Shown: positions 36,605-45,964, counted from the stretch's first letter. The stretch is DNA of 64,000 bases from Sphingomonas aliaeris (GCF_016743815.1 NZ_CP061035.1:994501-1058500); one strand, 5' to 3'. Notes: generated from the letters alone by a model not told the origin. Made by a program: numbers and translations.

Positions 36605-37888
36605 ATGAGCGAAGTCTTGAAGCCGATGAGCTTATCCAATTTTCGCGGTAAATCGTTCAAGGACATTTTGGACCTGAACCGTGGCATGGGCCTTGGATTC
36701 GACGTCATTCGTCTGGGCCTCGCAGTTCTTATTCTGCTGAGTCATACCTCCGGCATCATCGGAACGAACGGTACGATCACCGCGATTATGAACTGGATAT
36801 TCCAGATCGATGGCGACAGTGCCGCCAAGATCGCTTCTGCTGCCACAATCAATGCGACCGCTGTCGCTACGCCAGGACATGAACCTTATGGATTGACCGG
36901 ACTGGGGCGTCCAATCACGCTATCCTACTTGCCGATGTTTTTCGCCCTGAGCGGATTTCTTGTGACTGGGAGTGCCCTCCGCACGCGCAAGTTGCTGCCT
37001 TTTTTAGGACTGCGTGTTCTTCGCCTGCTGCCAGCCCTTTTCGTAGAGGTTGCGCTTTCCGCTGTAATTCTCGGGGCGGTATTTACGACATTGGATCTTT
37101 CGGCTTACTATTCGTCGGCAGGTTTCTGGAATTATTTCTGGAACATCGTAGGGCATGTCCAGTTTCATTTGCCCGGCGTTTTCGAGCAGAATAGATCGAC
37201 GATAGTAAACGCAAACTTGTGGACACTGCCATGGGAATTTTATTGCTATCTGGCTATGTCGCTCGTTATCGTGGCCGGGCTACTTGGAAATAGAATAATA
37301 TTAACAGTGATGTTTCTTTGCGTCACCGTGGTGTCTCTTGTCCTCAGCTTTTCAATTGAATTCCAGGTTGTTCCTGCGCATTTAAGCGGGTTCATGCTTA
37401 TATATTACTTTTTGGCCGGCATGATGTTTTTCCTGTGGCGAGAAAAGATTATTTTCCACGAGGCGATATTCGTTGCGTGCGCCATAGTCTGCTACATCCT
37501 GATGATGTCGCCAAGAACCGTTTTCATCTATCCTTTGCTTCTAACATATATGACGGTTTTTATCGGCCTTTTCCCGATGAGGCAGTTCAAGCTCTTAAAA
37601 ACCGGGGATTATTCGTATGGCATATATCTGTACGGATATCCGGTCACCCAAGCACTCGTGACAGCGATACCCGCGCTCAAAACGAGCCTGGTCTTTGCCG
37701 CCCCTGCGGCCCTGGCTGCGACTGCGCTCTTTGCGGCACTCTCTTGGCACGGCGTCGAAAAGCACTGCTTGAAACTGAAGCGCTACCTTTCTCCAAAATC
37801 GGCCAAGATAAACGAAACGCTCCATCCGGATGCCGGGTTGGGCAATGAGGGTTCGAAGCCCGATGCTCGACCGGAAGGCTCGGCTTAG
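36605..37888 (+). CDS. Acyltransferase 3 family membrane protein (OafA-like)
   Basis: A 427-residue inner-membrane protein that would O-acetylate a surface polysaccharide. The start FDVIRLGLAVLILLSHTSG carries the conserved His of helix 1. About nine further spans include LPMFFALSGFLVTGSALRTR, the Arg-containing loop LRVLRLLPALFVEVALS and LWTLPWEFYCYLAMSLVIVA. The SGNH domain of long members is absent. Codon use (ATA, TTA, AAT) is more AT-rich around 37200-37560 than in its neighbours, suggesting later acquisition. ATG 36605 has no strong ribosome site. It is not linked to a glycan cluster locally; the EPS locus is 12 kb away. Confidence 0.88.
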   Translation: MSEVLKPMSLSNFRGKSFKDILDLNRGMGLGFDVIRLGLAVLILLSHTSGIIGTNGTITAIMNWIFQIDGDSAAKIASAATINATAVATPGHEPYGLTGLGRPITLSYLPMFFALSGFLVTGSALRTRKLLPFLGLRVLRLLPALFVEVALSAVILGAVFTTLDLSAYYSSAGFWNYFWNIVGHVQFHLPGVFEQNRSTIVNANLWTLPWEFYCYLAMSLVIVAGLLGNRIILTVMFLCVTVVSLVLSFSIEFQVVPAHLSGFMLIYYFLAGMMFFLWREKIIFHEAIFVACAIVCYILMMSPRTVFIYPLLLTYMTVFIGLFPMRQFKLLKTGDYSYGIYLYGYPVTQALVTAIPALKTSLVFAAPAALAATALFAALSWHGVEKHCLKLKRYLSPKSAKINETLHPDAGLGNEGSKPDARPEGSA

Positions 37889-37954
37889 CGCTTAGGGTCG
37901 ATCGCAAACGCTTTGACCGTGCGCTAAACCTGATCGAAGTTACGACGATATTCG

Positions 37955-37975
37955 CCGGCGGTACGCAACCGCCGG
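37955..37975. repeat. 8-bp inverted repeat before the yciE gene
   Basis: CCGGCGGT and ACCGCCGG flank a 5-base loop. It lies 67 bases after the acyltransferase and 80 before the YciE-like gene; it may be a terminator (no T-run) or an operator. Confidence 0.3.
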
Positions 37976-38056
37976 GGTTGCAGTCCGTTGGTGAGACACG
38001 CCGGGCGCGAATCCATGCGTTCGGCGACCATTTCACATGACATAACGGAGGCAGCT

Positions 38057-38578
38057 ATGGGCTTGTTCACGAAGGATATCGCGACATTCGACGACCTGTT
38101 CCTGCATCAACTGCAGGATGTCTATTACGCCGAGAATCAGATCACCAAGGCGCTGCCCAAGATGATCGAAAAGGCGACGGACGGCGGGCTGAAGGCCGGC
38201 TTCCAGACGCATCTCAGCGAGACCGAGGGACAGATCAAGCGGCTGGAACAGGTGTTCGACCTGCTCGGGGAAAAGGCGAAGGCCGTTACCTGCCCGGCGA
38301 TCGACGGCATTATCAAGGAAGCGAATGAGGTTGCCGGCGAGATTTCGGACAAGGCCGTGCTCGACGCCGCGCTGATCGCGGCCGCGCAGGCGGTCGAGCA
38401 TTACGAGATCACGCGCTACGGCACGTTGGTCACCTGGGCCGAACAGCTCGGGCGTAGCGACATTGCGGGCATCCTCCAGCAGACGCTGGACGAGGAATAT
38501 GCCACCGACGACAAGCTGACCGCGATGGCGAAGTCGAAGCTGAACGCAAAGGCCGAAGCGGTTACCGAACCGGCCTGA
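38057..38578 (+). CDS. yciE: YciE/DUF892 ferritin-like protein
   Basis: A 173-residue four-helix ferritin-like protein of the YciE family, stress-induced in relatives. Helices contain the diiron-type Glu/His pattern: FLHQLQDVYYAENQITKALP (E at the metal position), FQTHLSETEGQIKRLEQVF, ALIAAAQAVEHYEITRYGTL and GILQQTLDEEYATDDKL. It starts at ATG 38057 with GGAGG seven bases upstream and ends at a strong hairpin. It stands alone. Its biochemical role is unknown; it may store or detoxify metal or peroxide. Confidence 0.92.
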   Translation: MGLFTKDIATFDDLFLHQLQDVYYAENQITKALPKMIEKATDGGLKAGFQTHLSETEGQIKRLEQVFDLLGEKAKAVTCPAIDGIIKEANEVAGEISDKAVLDAALIAAAQAVEHYEITRYGTLVTWAEQLGRSDIAGILQQTLDEEYATDDKLTAMAKSKLNAKAEAVTEPA

Positions 38579-38584
38579 TCGAAA

Positions 38585-38611
38585 GGCGCGGGCTTCACAA
38601 AAGCCCGCGCC
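38585..38611. terminator. Hairpin between yciE and the Crp regulator
   Basis: GGCGCGGGCTT and AAGCCCGCGCC pair over a 5-base loop between convergent genes. No T-run; a two-way terminator is likely. Confidence 0.55.
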
Positions 38612-38643
38612 CTACGATATTCGAATGAGTCGCCGTGCAGTCG

Positions 38644-39378
38644 TCATCCGCCTTTGCGCAGGTGCAGGTATGTGGGGTCGAAATCCGCGACCGAACACAA
38701 TTTCTTCCAATCCAGTACCCGAACCCGTTTGTTTCGGACGTCGACCACGCCGGTCTCGCGCAGCGCACGCAGCATGCGGTTGACATGGACTGCGGTCAGA
38801 TTGGTCGCGTCGCCGAGTTGAACCTGCGTTAGCGGGAATTCGAAATCGGTCCCTTCGCGCGTCTCGCCAATGTCGAACCGGATGCTCAATTCGGCGAACA
38901 GATGCGCGATACGTTCCATCGCGGGTTGTCGCGCATTCGTCAGTGACCATTGCGACAGGATTGCCGCATCGACCGTGCAATCACGCCAGAACGCCTGAGC
39001 CAATGCCGGATAGCGTTCGGATGCCTCCATCAGGGCGTCGTGCGGGACGCGATAAATGACGGTCTCGCCAAGGCTTTGGAGCGCCGACGCCGCTTTCGGA
39101 AGCACGGCGGAGTGAAGATCGGCCATGTCGCCGGCGATGTGGATCGCAGTCGTCAATCGTTCTCCGCTCCGCGCCTGGCCGAAACGCCCGGCCATGCCGG
39201 ACAGGATGAGGCAGGACCGGGTCACCTCCTCGCCCAAGCGAACGAAGTCGCGGTTCGCGCGGATGGTCTCGATCTCGCCGGGTAGGCCCAGCACCGCTTC
39301 GCGTTCTTCCGAACCCAGCGCCGATCGCAACGTGAGACGATCGAGCCAAAGGGATAAGCCGGTACGTGCTTCGTTCAT
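38644..39378 (-). CDS. Crp/Fnr family transcriptional regulator
   Basis: A 244-residue regulator with an N-terminal cyclic-nucleotide-binding-like barrel (RDFVRLGEEVTRSCLILSGM; GDMADLHSAVLPKA), a dimer helix, and a C-terminal winged HTH (FEFPLTQVQLGDATNLTAVH, VNRMLRALRETGVVDVRNKR). No cysteine cluster of the Fnr type is seen and the cAMP phosphate motif is weak, so the signal is unknown. It is convergent with yciE. It is of the same type as the broken regulator at 17810-18547. Confidence 0.92.
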   Translation of the reverse strand: MNEARTGLSLWLDRLTLRSALGSEEREAVLGLPGEIETIRANRDFVRLGEEVTRSCLILSGMAGRFGQARSGERLTTAIHIAGDMADLHSAVLPKAASALQSLGETVIYRVPHDALMEASERYPALAQAFWRDCTVDAAILSQWSLTNARQPAMERIAHLFAELSIRFDIGETREGTDFEFPLTQVQLGDATNLTAVHVNRMLRALRETGVVDVRNKRVRVLDWKKLCSVADFDPTYLHLRKGG

Positions 39379-39457
39379 GATATCCGTCTGATAGTGTCGA
39401 TCTGACGTTCAGCGTTTCGACATGCCCGATGTTCCGTGATGCGCTATCCTTCCCGCA

Positions 39458-39700
39458 TCAATCCTCCGAAACGCGCACCGCTTCCCGAAATGGCACGACG
39501 AAGGACGGACCGCCCCGGGCGTCCTGGACTTCTATATGACAGCCAAGGCAAAGGGTACCGTCATGCATCGTTCCGCACATGATATCGCGGGCGGATCGGA
39601 TCGCTTCCTGGCGGGCGTCGTCCACGCTGGCAAATTCAAACCCTTCTTCGTCTCGCGTGACTCGGCCACATTCGTGGAGGTGAAGGAAGAATTGCGGCAC
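39458..39700 (-). CDS. DUF6894 family protein
   Basis: An 80-residue protein of the DUF6894 family, common in Sphingomonas and Methylobacterium and of unknown function. Typical elements are PQFFLHLHECGRVTRDEEG and FASVDDARQEAIRSARDIM, ending in a short strand set (GCHIEVQDARG). The GTG at 39700 is chosen because the family begins there and a GGGA stretch precedes it; the frame is open 31 codons more. The gene is divergent from YjbQ. Confidence 0.75.
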   Translation of the reverse strand: MPQFFLHLHECGRVTRDEEGFEFASVDDARQEAIRSARDIMCGTMHDGTLCLGCHIEVQDARGGPSFVVPFREAVRVSED

Positions 39701-39896
39701 GATTGCTATCCCACAGACGTCGATATCGGATCGGAAACTGATTAGAAGGCCAATGAATTCATAATGTTCGGTGCCAGCTTTCGTTGCCGACAAGGGTGCT
39801 GATCGACATCAGCAGCCCTGCCTGGACCTCGCACCGATGCGGGATCGCGCGACCGACGCGTGCGTTGGCGTGGAAGGTGAATGCAGGGAGCGACCG

Positions 39897-40316
39897 ATGA
39901 GGCAGGCCAGCGGCTCGATCACGATAGAGACAAGCGGCAAGGGGCTGGTGGAGTGGACCGACCGCGCCGCATCGTGGGTCGCCGAACAGGGCATGGCCGA
40001 GGGGCTGCTGACGATCTTTTGCCGGCACACCTCCGCCTCCTTGCTGATCCAGGAAAATGCCGCACCCGAGGTGCGTGACGATCTGGCGGCTTATTTCGAG
40101 CGGATCGCACCCGAAGACCGCAATGCGTACGACCATGACGACGAAGGACCGGACGATATGCCGGCGCATATCCGCACGGCGCTGACCGACACGCACCTGT
40201 CGATCCCCTTGTTCGGCGGCCAGTTGATGCTGGGAACGTGGCAGGGGATCTACCTGTTCGAACACCGCCGTCGTCCCCATCGGCGAACTGTGGCGTTGCA
40301 CCTGATCGGCGAGTGA
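39897..40316 (+). CDS. YjbQ/UPF0047 family protein
   Basis: A 139-residue cytosolic protein of the YjbQ family. Seen are VEWTDRAASWVAEQGM, the motif LLTIFCRHTSASLLIQENA with conserved His and Glu, DDMPAHIRTAL, and the end LGTWQGIYLFEHRRRPHRR. Some members have thiamine phosphate synthase activity at a low level, but the physiological role is unclear. ATG 39897 follows AGGGAG. Its stop overlaps the start of the next gene by one base. Confidence 0.9.
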   Translation: MRQASGSITIETSGKGLVEWTDRAASWVAEQGMAEGLLTIFCRHTSASLLIQENAAPEVRDDLAAYFERIAPEDRNAYDHDDEGPDDMPAHIRTALTDTHLSIPLFGGQLMLGTWQGIYLFEHRRRPHRRTVALHLIGE

Positions 40317-40633
40317 TGTCGGTCGACCATCCTGTCACGCCGGACGGGCGCTATTTCGTGGTGCGGGGGCGGCTCTGGCGCCTGTCCGACCCGTCGCTTT
40401 CGGAGACGCAGCGGGATGCGCTCGTCAAACGCCTGATGACCGCGCGGCGATCAGTGAAGCAGGCGAAACACGCCGACGATCCATCGGCCGAAGCAGCGGC
40501 GCACGCCGAGGTGGATGTCGTAAAGCGCCTGCTGGGCGAACGCGGGCCGGTCTGGTGGGACGACGGCGCGCCGGACCTTAATCGGCACATGGCGCGCAAT
40601 ACGCCATATGCCGATTGGTTCGCCGCTCTTTGA
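40316..40633 (+). CDS. Conserved protein of unknown function, coupled to yjbQ
   Basis: A 105-residue protein starting at ATG 40316 in the TGATG overlap with the YjbQ stop. Features are DGRYFVVRGRLWRLSDPSLS (a beta start), a helix RDALVKRLMTARRSVKQAK, and the end RGPVWWDDGAPDLNRHMARN with PYADWFAAL. I recall similar proteins in Alphaproteobacteria but no function. Coupling to YjbQ suggests a shared process. Confidence 0.7.
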   Translation: MSVDHPVTPDGRYFVVRGRLWRLSDPSLSETQRDALVKRLMTARRSVKQAKHADDPSAEAAAHAEVDVVKRLLGERGPVWWDDGAPDLNRHMARNTPYADWFAAL

Positions 40634-40640
40634 GGGCCGC

Positions 40641-41423
40641 TTAGCTCTCCGCCGTGCCCGGTTCCGCCATCTTGCGATGCTGCTCCGCCAGGACGGCATC
40701 GGGCGTGACATTGGTCATGACGCCCTGCAGCTTCGTCTTCCAACCGGAGAAGATCGACGCCTTACCGGCCATCACGGCATCCCAGCCATCCTTCGCGACA
40801 TCGACGGGATCGCTCTTGTTCGGATCGGTGCCGACGGACGTGTCCATCATGTCCCCGCGTTCGAAGAATTCGGTATCGACCGGACCCGGCATCAACGTCG
40901 TCAGCGTGACGCCCTTCGAGTCCTTGATTTCGTTGCGCAGCGCCGCGGTGAAGCTGTCCACGAACGCCTTGGTTCCGTTATAGACCGCTTGGAACGCACC
41001 GGGGATGTATCCCGCGATCGAACCCGTCACCAGCACCTTGCCGGCATCACGCGCCACCATCTGCGGCAGGACCTTCTGCAGCAGATAGATCGTTCCGGTG
41101 ATGTTGGTATCCACGACATGCTTCCAGTCGGCGGGATCCTGATCGAGGAACGCGCGGCCCAGACCATGTCCGGCATTGGCGCAGAGCAGATCGACCTGCC
41201 GCCCGCCGGCGGTGGCGATCAGGCGATCGACGCCGTCCAACGTGGAAAGATCGACCTCCAGCGTCTGAACGGCGATACCGTCGCCCTGCAGATCGGCGGC
41301 ACCGTCGGCGAACGGCGTGTCCGCGACCAGCAACAGGTCGTAATTGTCCTTTGCCGCAAGCTTGGCCAGTTCGGCGCCGATACCGCTCGAAGCGCCCGTG
41401 ATGATCGCGAATTGGTCAGCCAT
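40641..41423 (-). CDS. SDR family oxidoreductase
   Basis: A 260-residue short-chain dehydrogenase. The nucleotide site is ITGASSGIGAELAKLA (8-23), NAG is in CANAGHG, Ser is in VTGSIAGYIPG, and YNGTKAF gives Tyr and Lys. The tail MTNVTPDAVLAEQHRKMAEPG is typical of the bacterial DltE-like/YqjQ SDR group. It is 14 bases downstream of the zinc-dependent dehydrogenase, forming the last gene of an SRPBCC-ADH-SDR operon. The substrate is unknown; a role in handling an aldehyde or ketone is likely. Confidence 0.9.
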   Translation of the reverse strand: MADQFAIITGASSGIGAELAKLAAKDNYDLLLVADTPFADGAADLQGDGIAVQTLEVDLSTLDGVDRLIATAGGRQVDLLCANAGHGLGRAFLDQDPADWKHVVDTNITGTIYLLQKVLPQMVARDAGKVLVTGSIAGYIPGAFQAVYNGTKAFVDSFTAALRNEIKDSKGVTLTTLMPGPVDTEFFERGDMMDTSVGTDPNKSDPVDVAKDGWDAVMAGKASIFSGWKTKLQGVMTNVTPDAVLAEQHRKMAEPGTAES

Positions 41424-41437
41424 GTCCGGTCTTCTCC

Positions 41438-42622
41438 TCAGGCGCGTTCGAAGTCGGTCTTCAAAACGACCTTCGTCACCTCGTTCTGATCGTCGTGGAA
41501 CATCTTGTACCCCTTCGGGGCATCCTCCAGTGCCATGCGGTGCGAGATCAGGAACTCGGTATCGATCTCGTCTTCCATGATCGCGTTGAGCAGCGCAGGC
41601 ATATAATGCTGCACGTGCGTCTGCCCGGTCTTCAGCGTCAGACCCTTCTGCATGAAGGCGCCGAGCGGGAATTTGTCGACGAAGCCGCCATATACCGCCG
41701 GCATCGACACACGCCCGCCCTTGCGGCAGGCGATGATCGCCTGCCGTATCGAATGCGGACGATCCGTCCCGAGGAACGTCGATGCCTTGATCTGGTCGAC
41801 CACGTTGTCGACGAACAGGCCATGTGCCTCCAGTCCGACCGCATCGATGACCGCATCCGGCCCGATCCCGCCGGTCATTTCCATCAGCGCCTCATAGGTC
41901 GCCGTTTCCTCGAAGTTTATCGTCTCGGCCCCGAACTTCTTCGCCAGTTCCAGACGGCGCGGGAAATGGTCGATCGCGATGACGCGTTCGGCACCCATCA
42001 GGAACGCCGATTGCACCGCGAACAGGCCGACCGGGCCACAACCCCACACCGCCACCGTGTCGCCCGGTTCGATGTCGGCATTCTCCGCCGCCATCCACCC
42101 CGTCGGCAGGATGTCCGAAAGGAACAGGACCTTGTCGTCGGACACGCCCTCCGGAATGACGATCGGGCCGATATCGCTGAACGGCACGCGGACATATTCC
42201 GCCTGGCCCCCGGCATAGCCGCCGGTCATGTGGCTGTAGCCGAACAGGCCGGCCATCGGATGGCCGTACAATTCCTGCGCGATATCCTGGTTGTCCGCAG
42301 GCAGGCCGTTCTCGCACGCCGAATATTGGTGCTTGCCGCAATGGTAGCAGCTGCCGCACGAAATCGTGAACGGCACGACGACGCGCTGGCCCTTCTTCAG
42401 CGTGGATTTGGGGCCGGTCTCGACCACTTCGCCCATGAATTCGTGGCCCAATATGTCGCCCGCCTGCATCGTCGGGATATAGCCGTCGTACAGATGGAGA
42501 TCGGACCCGCAGATCGCGGTGGACGTCACCTTGATGATGCAGTCGCGCGGGTTCAGGATTTCGGGATCGTCGACCGTATCGACGCGGACGTCGTGTTTAC
42601 CGTGCCATGTGAGCGCGCGCAT
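41438..42622 (-). CDS. Zinc-dependent alcohol dehydrogenase (formaldehyde dehydrogenase-like)
   Basis: A 394-residue medium-chain zinc dehydrogenase. Catalytic zinc ligands lie in [12 protein letters not shown] and GHEFMGEVV (Cys, His, Glu). The structural zinc motif is near [15 protein letters not shown] (four Cys). The NAD fold has [12 protein letters not shown] and [14 protein letters not shown]. The sequence resembles the glutathione-independent formaldehyde dehydrogenase-like group that often has long C-termini ([18 protein letters not shown]). Its ATG overlaps the stop of the SRPBCC gene as TGATG, so the two are translationally coupled. It lies divergent from FdhD, which activates formate dehydrogenase; a link to C1 oxidation is conceivable. 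Confidence 0.9.
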   Translation of the reverse strand: MRALTWHGKHDVRVDTVDDPEILNPRDCIIKVTSTAICGSDLHLYDGYIPTMQAGDILGHEFMGEVVETGPKSTLKKGQRVVVPFTISCGSCYHCGKHQYSACENGLPADNQDIAQELYGHPMAGLFGYSHMTGGYAGGQAEYVRVPFSDIGPIVIPEGVSDDKVLFLSDILPTGWMAAENADIEPGDTVAVWGCGPVGLFAVQSAFLMGAERVIAIDHFPRRLELAKKFGAETINFEETATYEALMEMTGGIGPDAVIDAVGLEAHGLFVDNVVDQIKASTFLGTDRPHSIRQAIIACRKGGRVSMPAVYGGFVDKFPLGAFMQKGLTLKTGQTHVQHYMPALLNAIMEDEIDTEFLISHRMALEDAPKGYKMFHDDQNEVTKVVLKTDFERA

Positions 42623-43203
42623 CAGGCCTGCTCCTCTTCCAGTTGTTTGCGGGTGAAGGACGACGTGGCGATCTCGCCTGTTTCCATCAGTTGCTTGAAC
42701 CGGCGCAGGTCGCGACGCGCCTGGATCGCCGGTTCGCGCTGGAACAGCTTGGCGATGACCTTCCCGACCACGCCCGCGGGCGGATCGTACAGGATCGTCG
42801 CGGTCACGACGGTCCCGCGCGTTCCGGCATCGCGGAAGTCGATCCGGCCGCTGTTTGGGACGTCGGCGCCCTCTTCCGAAGCCCAGGCGATATATTCGTT
42901 CTCGCGCTCTTCGGTGACGACCGCGTCCCACTCTACCACGCGCCCGCCCGGCGCCTTCACCACCCAGTGCGAACGCTTGTCGTCGATCGCCGATATCTCG
43001 ACGATATTGTCCATGAATGTCGCGAGGTTTCCGAAGTCGCGCCAATACGCATAAAGCTCGGCCACCGGGCGATTGATCGTCACCGATCGGCCGAACAGCT
43101 GGTCCCCTTTCGGTTCGATCAGCGATCCCGTCGCTTCATCCACTGCATCCGCGCGTTTCGATGCCGAAAGCGGTGCATCGTCGGTCTGTTCCTGGTGAGA
43201 CAC
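42622..43203 (-). CDS. SRPBCC family (cyclase/dehydrase) protein
   Basis: A 193-residue protein with a START/Bet v1-like fold. [19 protein letters not shown], the family opening, is at about 40-60, followed by [20 protein letters not shown] and [21 protein letters not shown]. It ends with a helix [20 protein letters not shown]. Such proteins bind hydrophobic ligands and are often near stress or envelope genes. It is the first gene of the SRPBCC-ADH-SDR operon. The 180-base gap to FdhD is a divergent promoter region. Confidence 0.85.
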   Translation of the reverse strand: MSHQEQTDDAPLSASKRADAVDEATGSLIEPKGDQLFGRSVTINRPVAELYAYWRDFGNLATFMDNIVEISAIDDKRSHWVVKAPGGRVVEWDAVVTEERENEYIAWASEEGADVPNSGRIDFRDAGTRGTVVTATILYDPPAGVVGKVIAKLFQREPAIQARRDLRRFKQLMETGEIATSSFTRKQLEEEQA

Positions 43204-43383
43204 GTCCTTCCTCCGATTGCGAAGTCGGAGGCCAATCGCTTGATCGTCGTGGATGTTCCGGTCGTTTCCGAAGCGATTACAGATACTTCACTGATCCAGA
43301 TCAGCAGGTCGACCGGTAATCGGAGCGTCAGGATATCCGGACCGGCGATTGCCGGGCGGGGGGCGTTGGTGCAGGGAGGGGGC

Positions 43384-44193
43384 ATGCCCGATGCCAGTCC
43401 AGACGATGCCACGCGGACCTTTTCATTCGACAGCATCCTGCCCGATAGCACCCGATCCGCGCGCAATCGACCTGTGGCAATAGAGCGTCCGATCGCGATC
43501 GAATTCAACGGCATCGGCTATGCCGTGATGATGGCGACGCCCACCGATCTGGATGATTTCGCGGTCGGCTTCGCATTGAGCGAACGGCTGATCACGGATG
43601 CGGACTCGGTGATCGATATCGACCGGCATGCGACCGACCGCGGCGACGTCCTTCGCGTGACCCTGTCCCCGGATTGTGCGGAGCGTGTGTTCGACCGCGC
43701 CCGCCACCGCGTGTCGGGATCGTCGTGCGGGCTGTGCGGGATAGAAAATCTGGATCAGGCCCTGCGCGCCCTGCCGATGGTGGAGGCGGGGCCGGCACCG
43801 CAAACGGCTTCGCTGTTCCGAGCGCTCGCCGACCTGCGCGATCATCAGCCGCTCAATCGGCTGACGGGTGCGGTCCATGCCGCGGCCCGTTGCCGGGCGG
43901 ATGGCAGCATCGCCCAGGTGCGGGAGGATGTCGGGCGGCATAATGCGTTCGACAAGCTGATCGGGGCCATGCGTCGCGAGCGTGCGAACTGGGACGGGGG
44001 CTTCGCGCTCCTGTCGTCGCGCTGCTCCTACGAACTCGTGGAAAAGGCGTCGCTGGCCGGGTGCCCGACGCTGGTGACCGTATCCGCGCCGACGGACCTC
44101 GCGATCGACCGGGCACAAGCCTGCGGTCTGCGATTGATCGTGCTCGCCCGGTCCGATGCGATGCTCGACGCCGGAACGGCGGCAGGGGCGTGA
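43384..44193 (+). CDS. fdhD: Formate dehydrogenase accessory sulfurtransferase FdhD
   Basis: FdhD carries sulfur from a desulfurase to the molybdenum cofactor of formate dehydrogenase. The 269-residue protein has DDFAVGFALSERLI, the key motif SSCGLCG with C115 and C118, and LTGAVHAAA. Further on are VGRHNAFDKLIG and SSRCSYELVEKASLAGCP. ATG 43384 follows GGGAGGGGG. It overlaps mobA (GTGA), which overlaps moeA, so the three are one molybdenum cofactor operon. No formate dehydrogenase subunit lies in the window. Confidence 0.93.
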   Translation: MPDASPDDATRTFSFDSILPDSTRSARNRPVAIERPIAIEFNGIGYAVMMATPTDLDDFAVGFALSERLITDADSVIDIDRHATDRGDVLRVTLSPDCAERVFDRARHRVSGSSCGLCGIENLDQALRALPMVEAGPAPQTASLFRALADLRDHQPLNRLTGAVHAAARCRADGSIAQVREDVGRHNAFDKLIGAMRRERANWDGGFALLSSRCSYELVEKASLAGCPTLVTVSAPTDLAIDRAQACGLRLIVLARSDAMLDAGTAAGA

Positions 44194-44735
44194 CTTTGCT
44201 TGGCGTCGTTCTGGCCGGCGGGCGGTCCGTCCGGTTCGGCAGCGACAAGGCGATGGCGGAGCTGCACGGTCGAAGCCTGTTGTCGCATGCGATCGATATC
44301 CTCGGCGCGGTCTGCGACGACGTCGTCATCGCCGGGCATGATCGCGGTATTCCGGGGCGGACGACAGTGCCCGACGTGCCGCGACGTGACCTGGGACCGT
44401 TGGGCGGGCTCTGCGGTGCATTGCTCCATGCCGAGCGGCTCGGATACGATGCCCTATTGTCGATCGGGTGCGATACGCCGCGGCTTGATCGCGCTGTGAT
44501 CGAACGCCTGCTTGGCGAGGCCGGGCCGGCATATCTCGTCGAAGCGCCGATCATCGGGCATTGGCCGATCGCTCTGGCACGCCCGTTGCTGGCGCATCTC
44601 GAGACGAGTGAGGACCGATCGATCCGGCGCTGGGCGGACACGATGGGGGCGCGTGTCATTCATGCGGGTGTGTCGATCCCGAACCTCAACCGACCCGAGG
44701 ATCTGGATGCGCTGCGGATCCGCGAGCGTGACTGA
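44190..44735 (+). CDS. mobA: Molybdenum cofactor guanylyltransferase MobA
   Basis: MobA links GMP to molybdopterin, forming the bis-MGD cofactor used by formate dehydrogenase-type enzymes. The 181-residue protein has the nucleotide motif LAGGRSVRFGSDKAMAEL (8-25), PDVPRRDLGPLGGLCGAL and the metal-binding aspartate in GCDTPRLD. The C-terminal NLNRPEDL motif is intact. It starts at GTG 44190, sharing the GTGA with fdhD, and overlaps moeA by 8 bases. Confidence 0.92.
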   Translation: MTLLGVVLAGGRSVRFGSDKAMAELHGRSLLSHAIDILGAVCDDVVIAGHDRGIPGRTTVPDVPRRDLGPLGGLCGALLHAERLGYDALLSIGCDTPRLDRAVIERLLGEAGPAYLVEAPIIGHWPIALARPLLAHLETSEDRSIRRWADTMGARVIHAGVSIPNLNRPEDLDALRIRERD

Positions 44736-45912
44736 CGATACGCGACGGAAACGCCCGGCTTTCGACGAGGCGTTGCGGATCGTGGCCGCGGTGACGCCCC
44801 GCGCGCCGTCCGAACGGATCGACCTCGACCAGGCGCTGGGCAGGGTAGCTGGCGCGGACGTAGTGGCGGTGGCCGACTATCCGCTGGCCGATATGGCAGC
44901 GATGGACGGGGTGGCCTTGGCGGCGGCCGACAGTCTCATGGCGTCGCCGGAAACCCCCGTCGATCTGCCGTTGCGGGGGGAGGCGCGGGCGGGGGCGGCC
45001 GTTCCGATCGTATCCACCGGTGCGGCGTGTCGCATCAGCACCGGCGCCGTGATCCCGACCGGCTACGACGCGGTGATCGCCCGCGAATATCTGACGATCG
45101 AAGGCGATACTTTGCTCCTGACCCAGACGGTCGCTGCCGGACGAAACATCCGGAAACGCGGCGAAGATGCGCAGCGCGGCGATATCGTGTTGCCCGCGGG
45201 GCGCGTCATCACGCCCATGATCGTCGGGGCGCTTGCCTGTTACGGCGTGACCATAATCGATGCGGCACGATTGCCGGCCATCCGCATCATCTCCACAGGC
45301 GACGAACTGTCCGGGCCGAATGCGATCCACGATGCGAACGGCGTGATGATCGCTGCGATGGTCCGGGCGCTGGGGATGAACGCGCCCGACCGGTTCAGCG
45401 TAGGTGACGATCCCGCCTCGATCCGCACTATCCTGTCGCATGCTGCCGCCACACCGGCTGCGATCCTGATCTCGACCGGTGGCGTATCGGTGGGCGATCA
45501 CGATCATATCCCACGCATCGTCGCGGAACTCGGCGGCAAGGTCCATTTCCACGGCGTCACGATGCGCCCCGGCAAGCCGGTGATGTTCGCGACCTTGCCG
45601 AATGGCGCGCTGTATTTTGGCTTGCCGGGCAACCCGGTGGCGGCGGCGCTGGGATTCCGCTTCCTCGTGATGGCAGCGATCCGCGCCATGTTCGGCTTGC
45701 CGCCGGAAATGGGCATTCCGGTTGCGATCGATCTGCCGCCACGGCCGGATACGACCGTCGTCCTGAAGGCCCGGCATACGGCCGCGGGCGAAATCGAGAT
45801 TCTCGCCGACCAGCGATCGCACACGATGCGCGCCCTTCTGACTGCCGACCGGTGGATCACGGTCGATGGCGAAGGATGCCGATCCTACCCGTTGTTGCCC
45901 GTCCTCGGTTGA
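44728..45912 (+). CDS. moeA: Molybdopterin molybdenumtransferase MoeA
   Basis: MoeA inserts molybdate into adenylated molybdopterin. The 394-residue protein has PLADMAAMDGVAL (active-site Asp), STGAVIPTGYDAVI, GEDAQRGD, STGDEL, the MoCF-like loop STGGVSVGDHDHI and LPGNPVAAALGF. The start is GTG 44728 inside the end of mobA. The run fdhD-mobA-moeA by overlaps indicates a single transcript. It lacks moaA-E, which must be elsewhere. Confidence 0.93.
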   Translation: MTDDTRRKRPAFDEALRIVAAVTPRAPSERIDLDQALGRVAGADVVAVADYPLADMAAMDGVALAAADSLMASPETPVDLPLRGEARAGAAVPIVSTGAACRISTGAVIPTGYDAVIAREYLTIEGDTLLLTQTVAAGRNIRKRGEDAQRGDIVLPAGRVITPMIVGALACYGVTIIDAARLPAIRIISTGDELSGPNAIHDANGVMIAAMVRALGMNAPDRFSVGDDPASIRTILSHAAATPAAILISTGGVSVGDHDHIPRIVAELGGKVHFHGVTMRPGKPVMFATLPNGALYFGLPGNPVAAALGFRFLVMAAIRAMFGLPPEMGIPVAIDLPPRPDTTVVLKARHTAAGEIEILADQRSHTMRALLTADRWITVDGEGCRSYPLLPVLG

Positions 45913-45964
45913 ACCCGAACGCGGGCAGGGCGTTGCAGCCGAGAGTAACAAAGGATGCGACGCC

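Noticed and set aside
39411..39435. GGAAC-N16-CGCT upstream of the Crp gene, resembling an EcfG-type general stress promoter (a similar GGAAC-N16-CGAT lies at 43235-43259)
   Set aside because: The -10 element departs from CGTT in both cases, so neither is above chance in GC-rich DNA.
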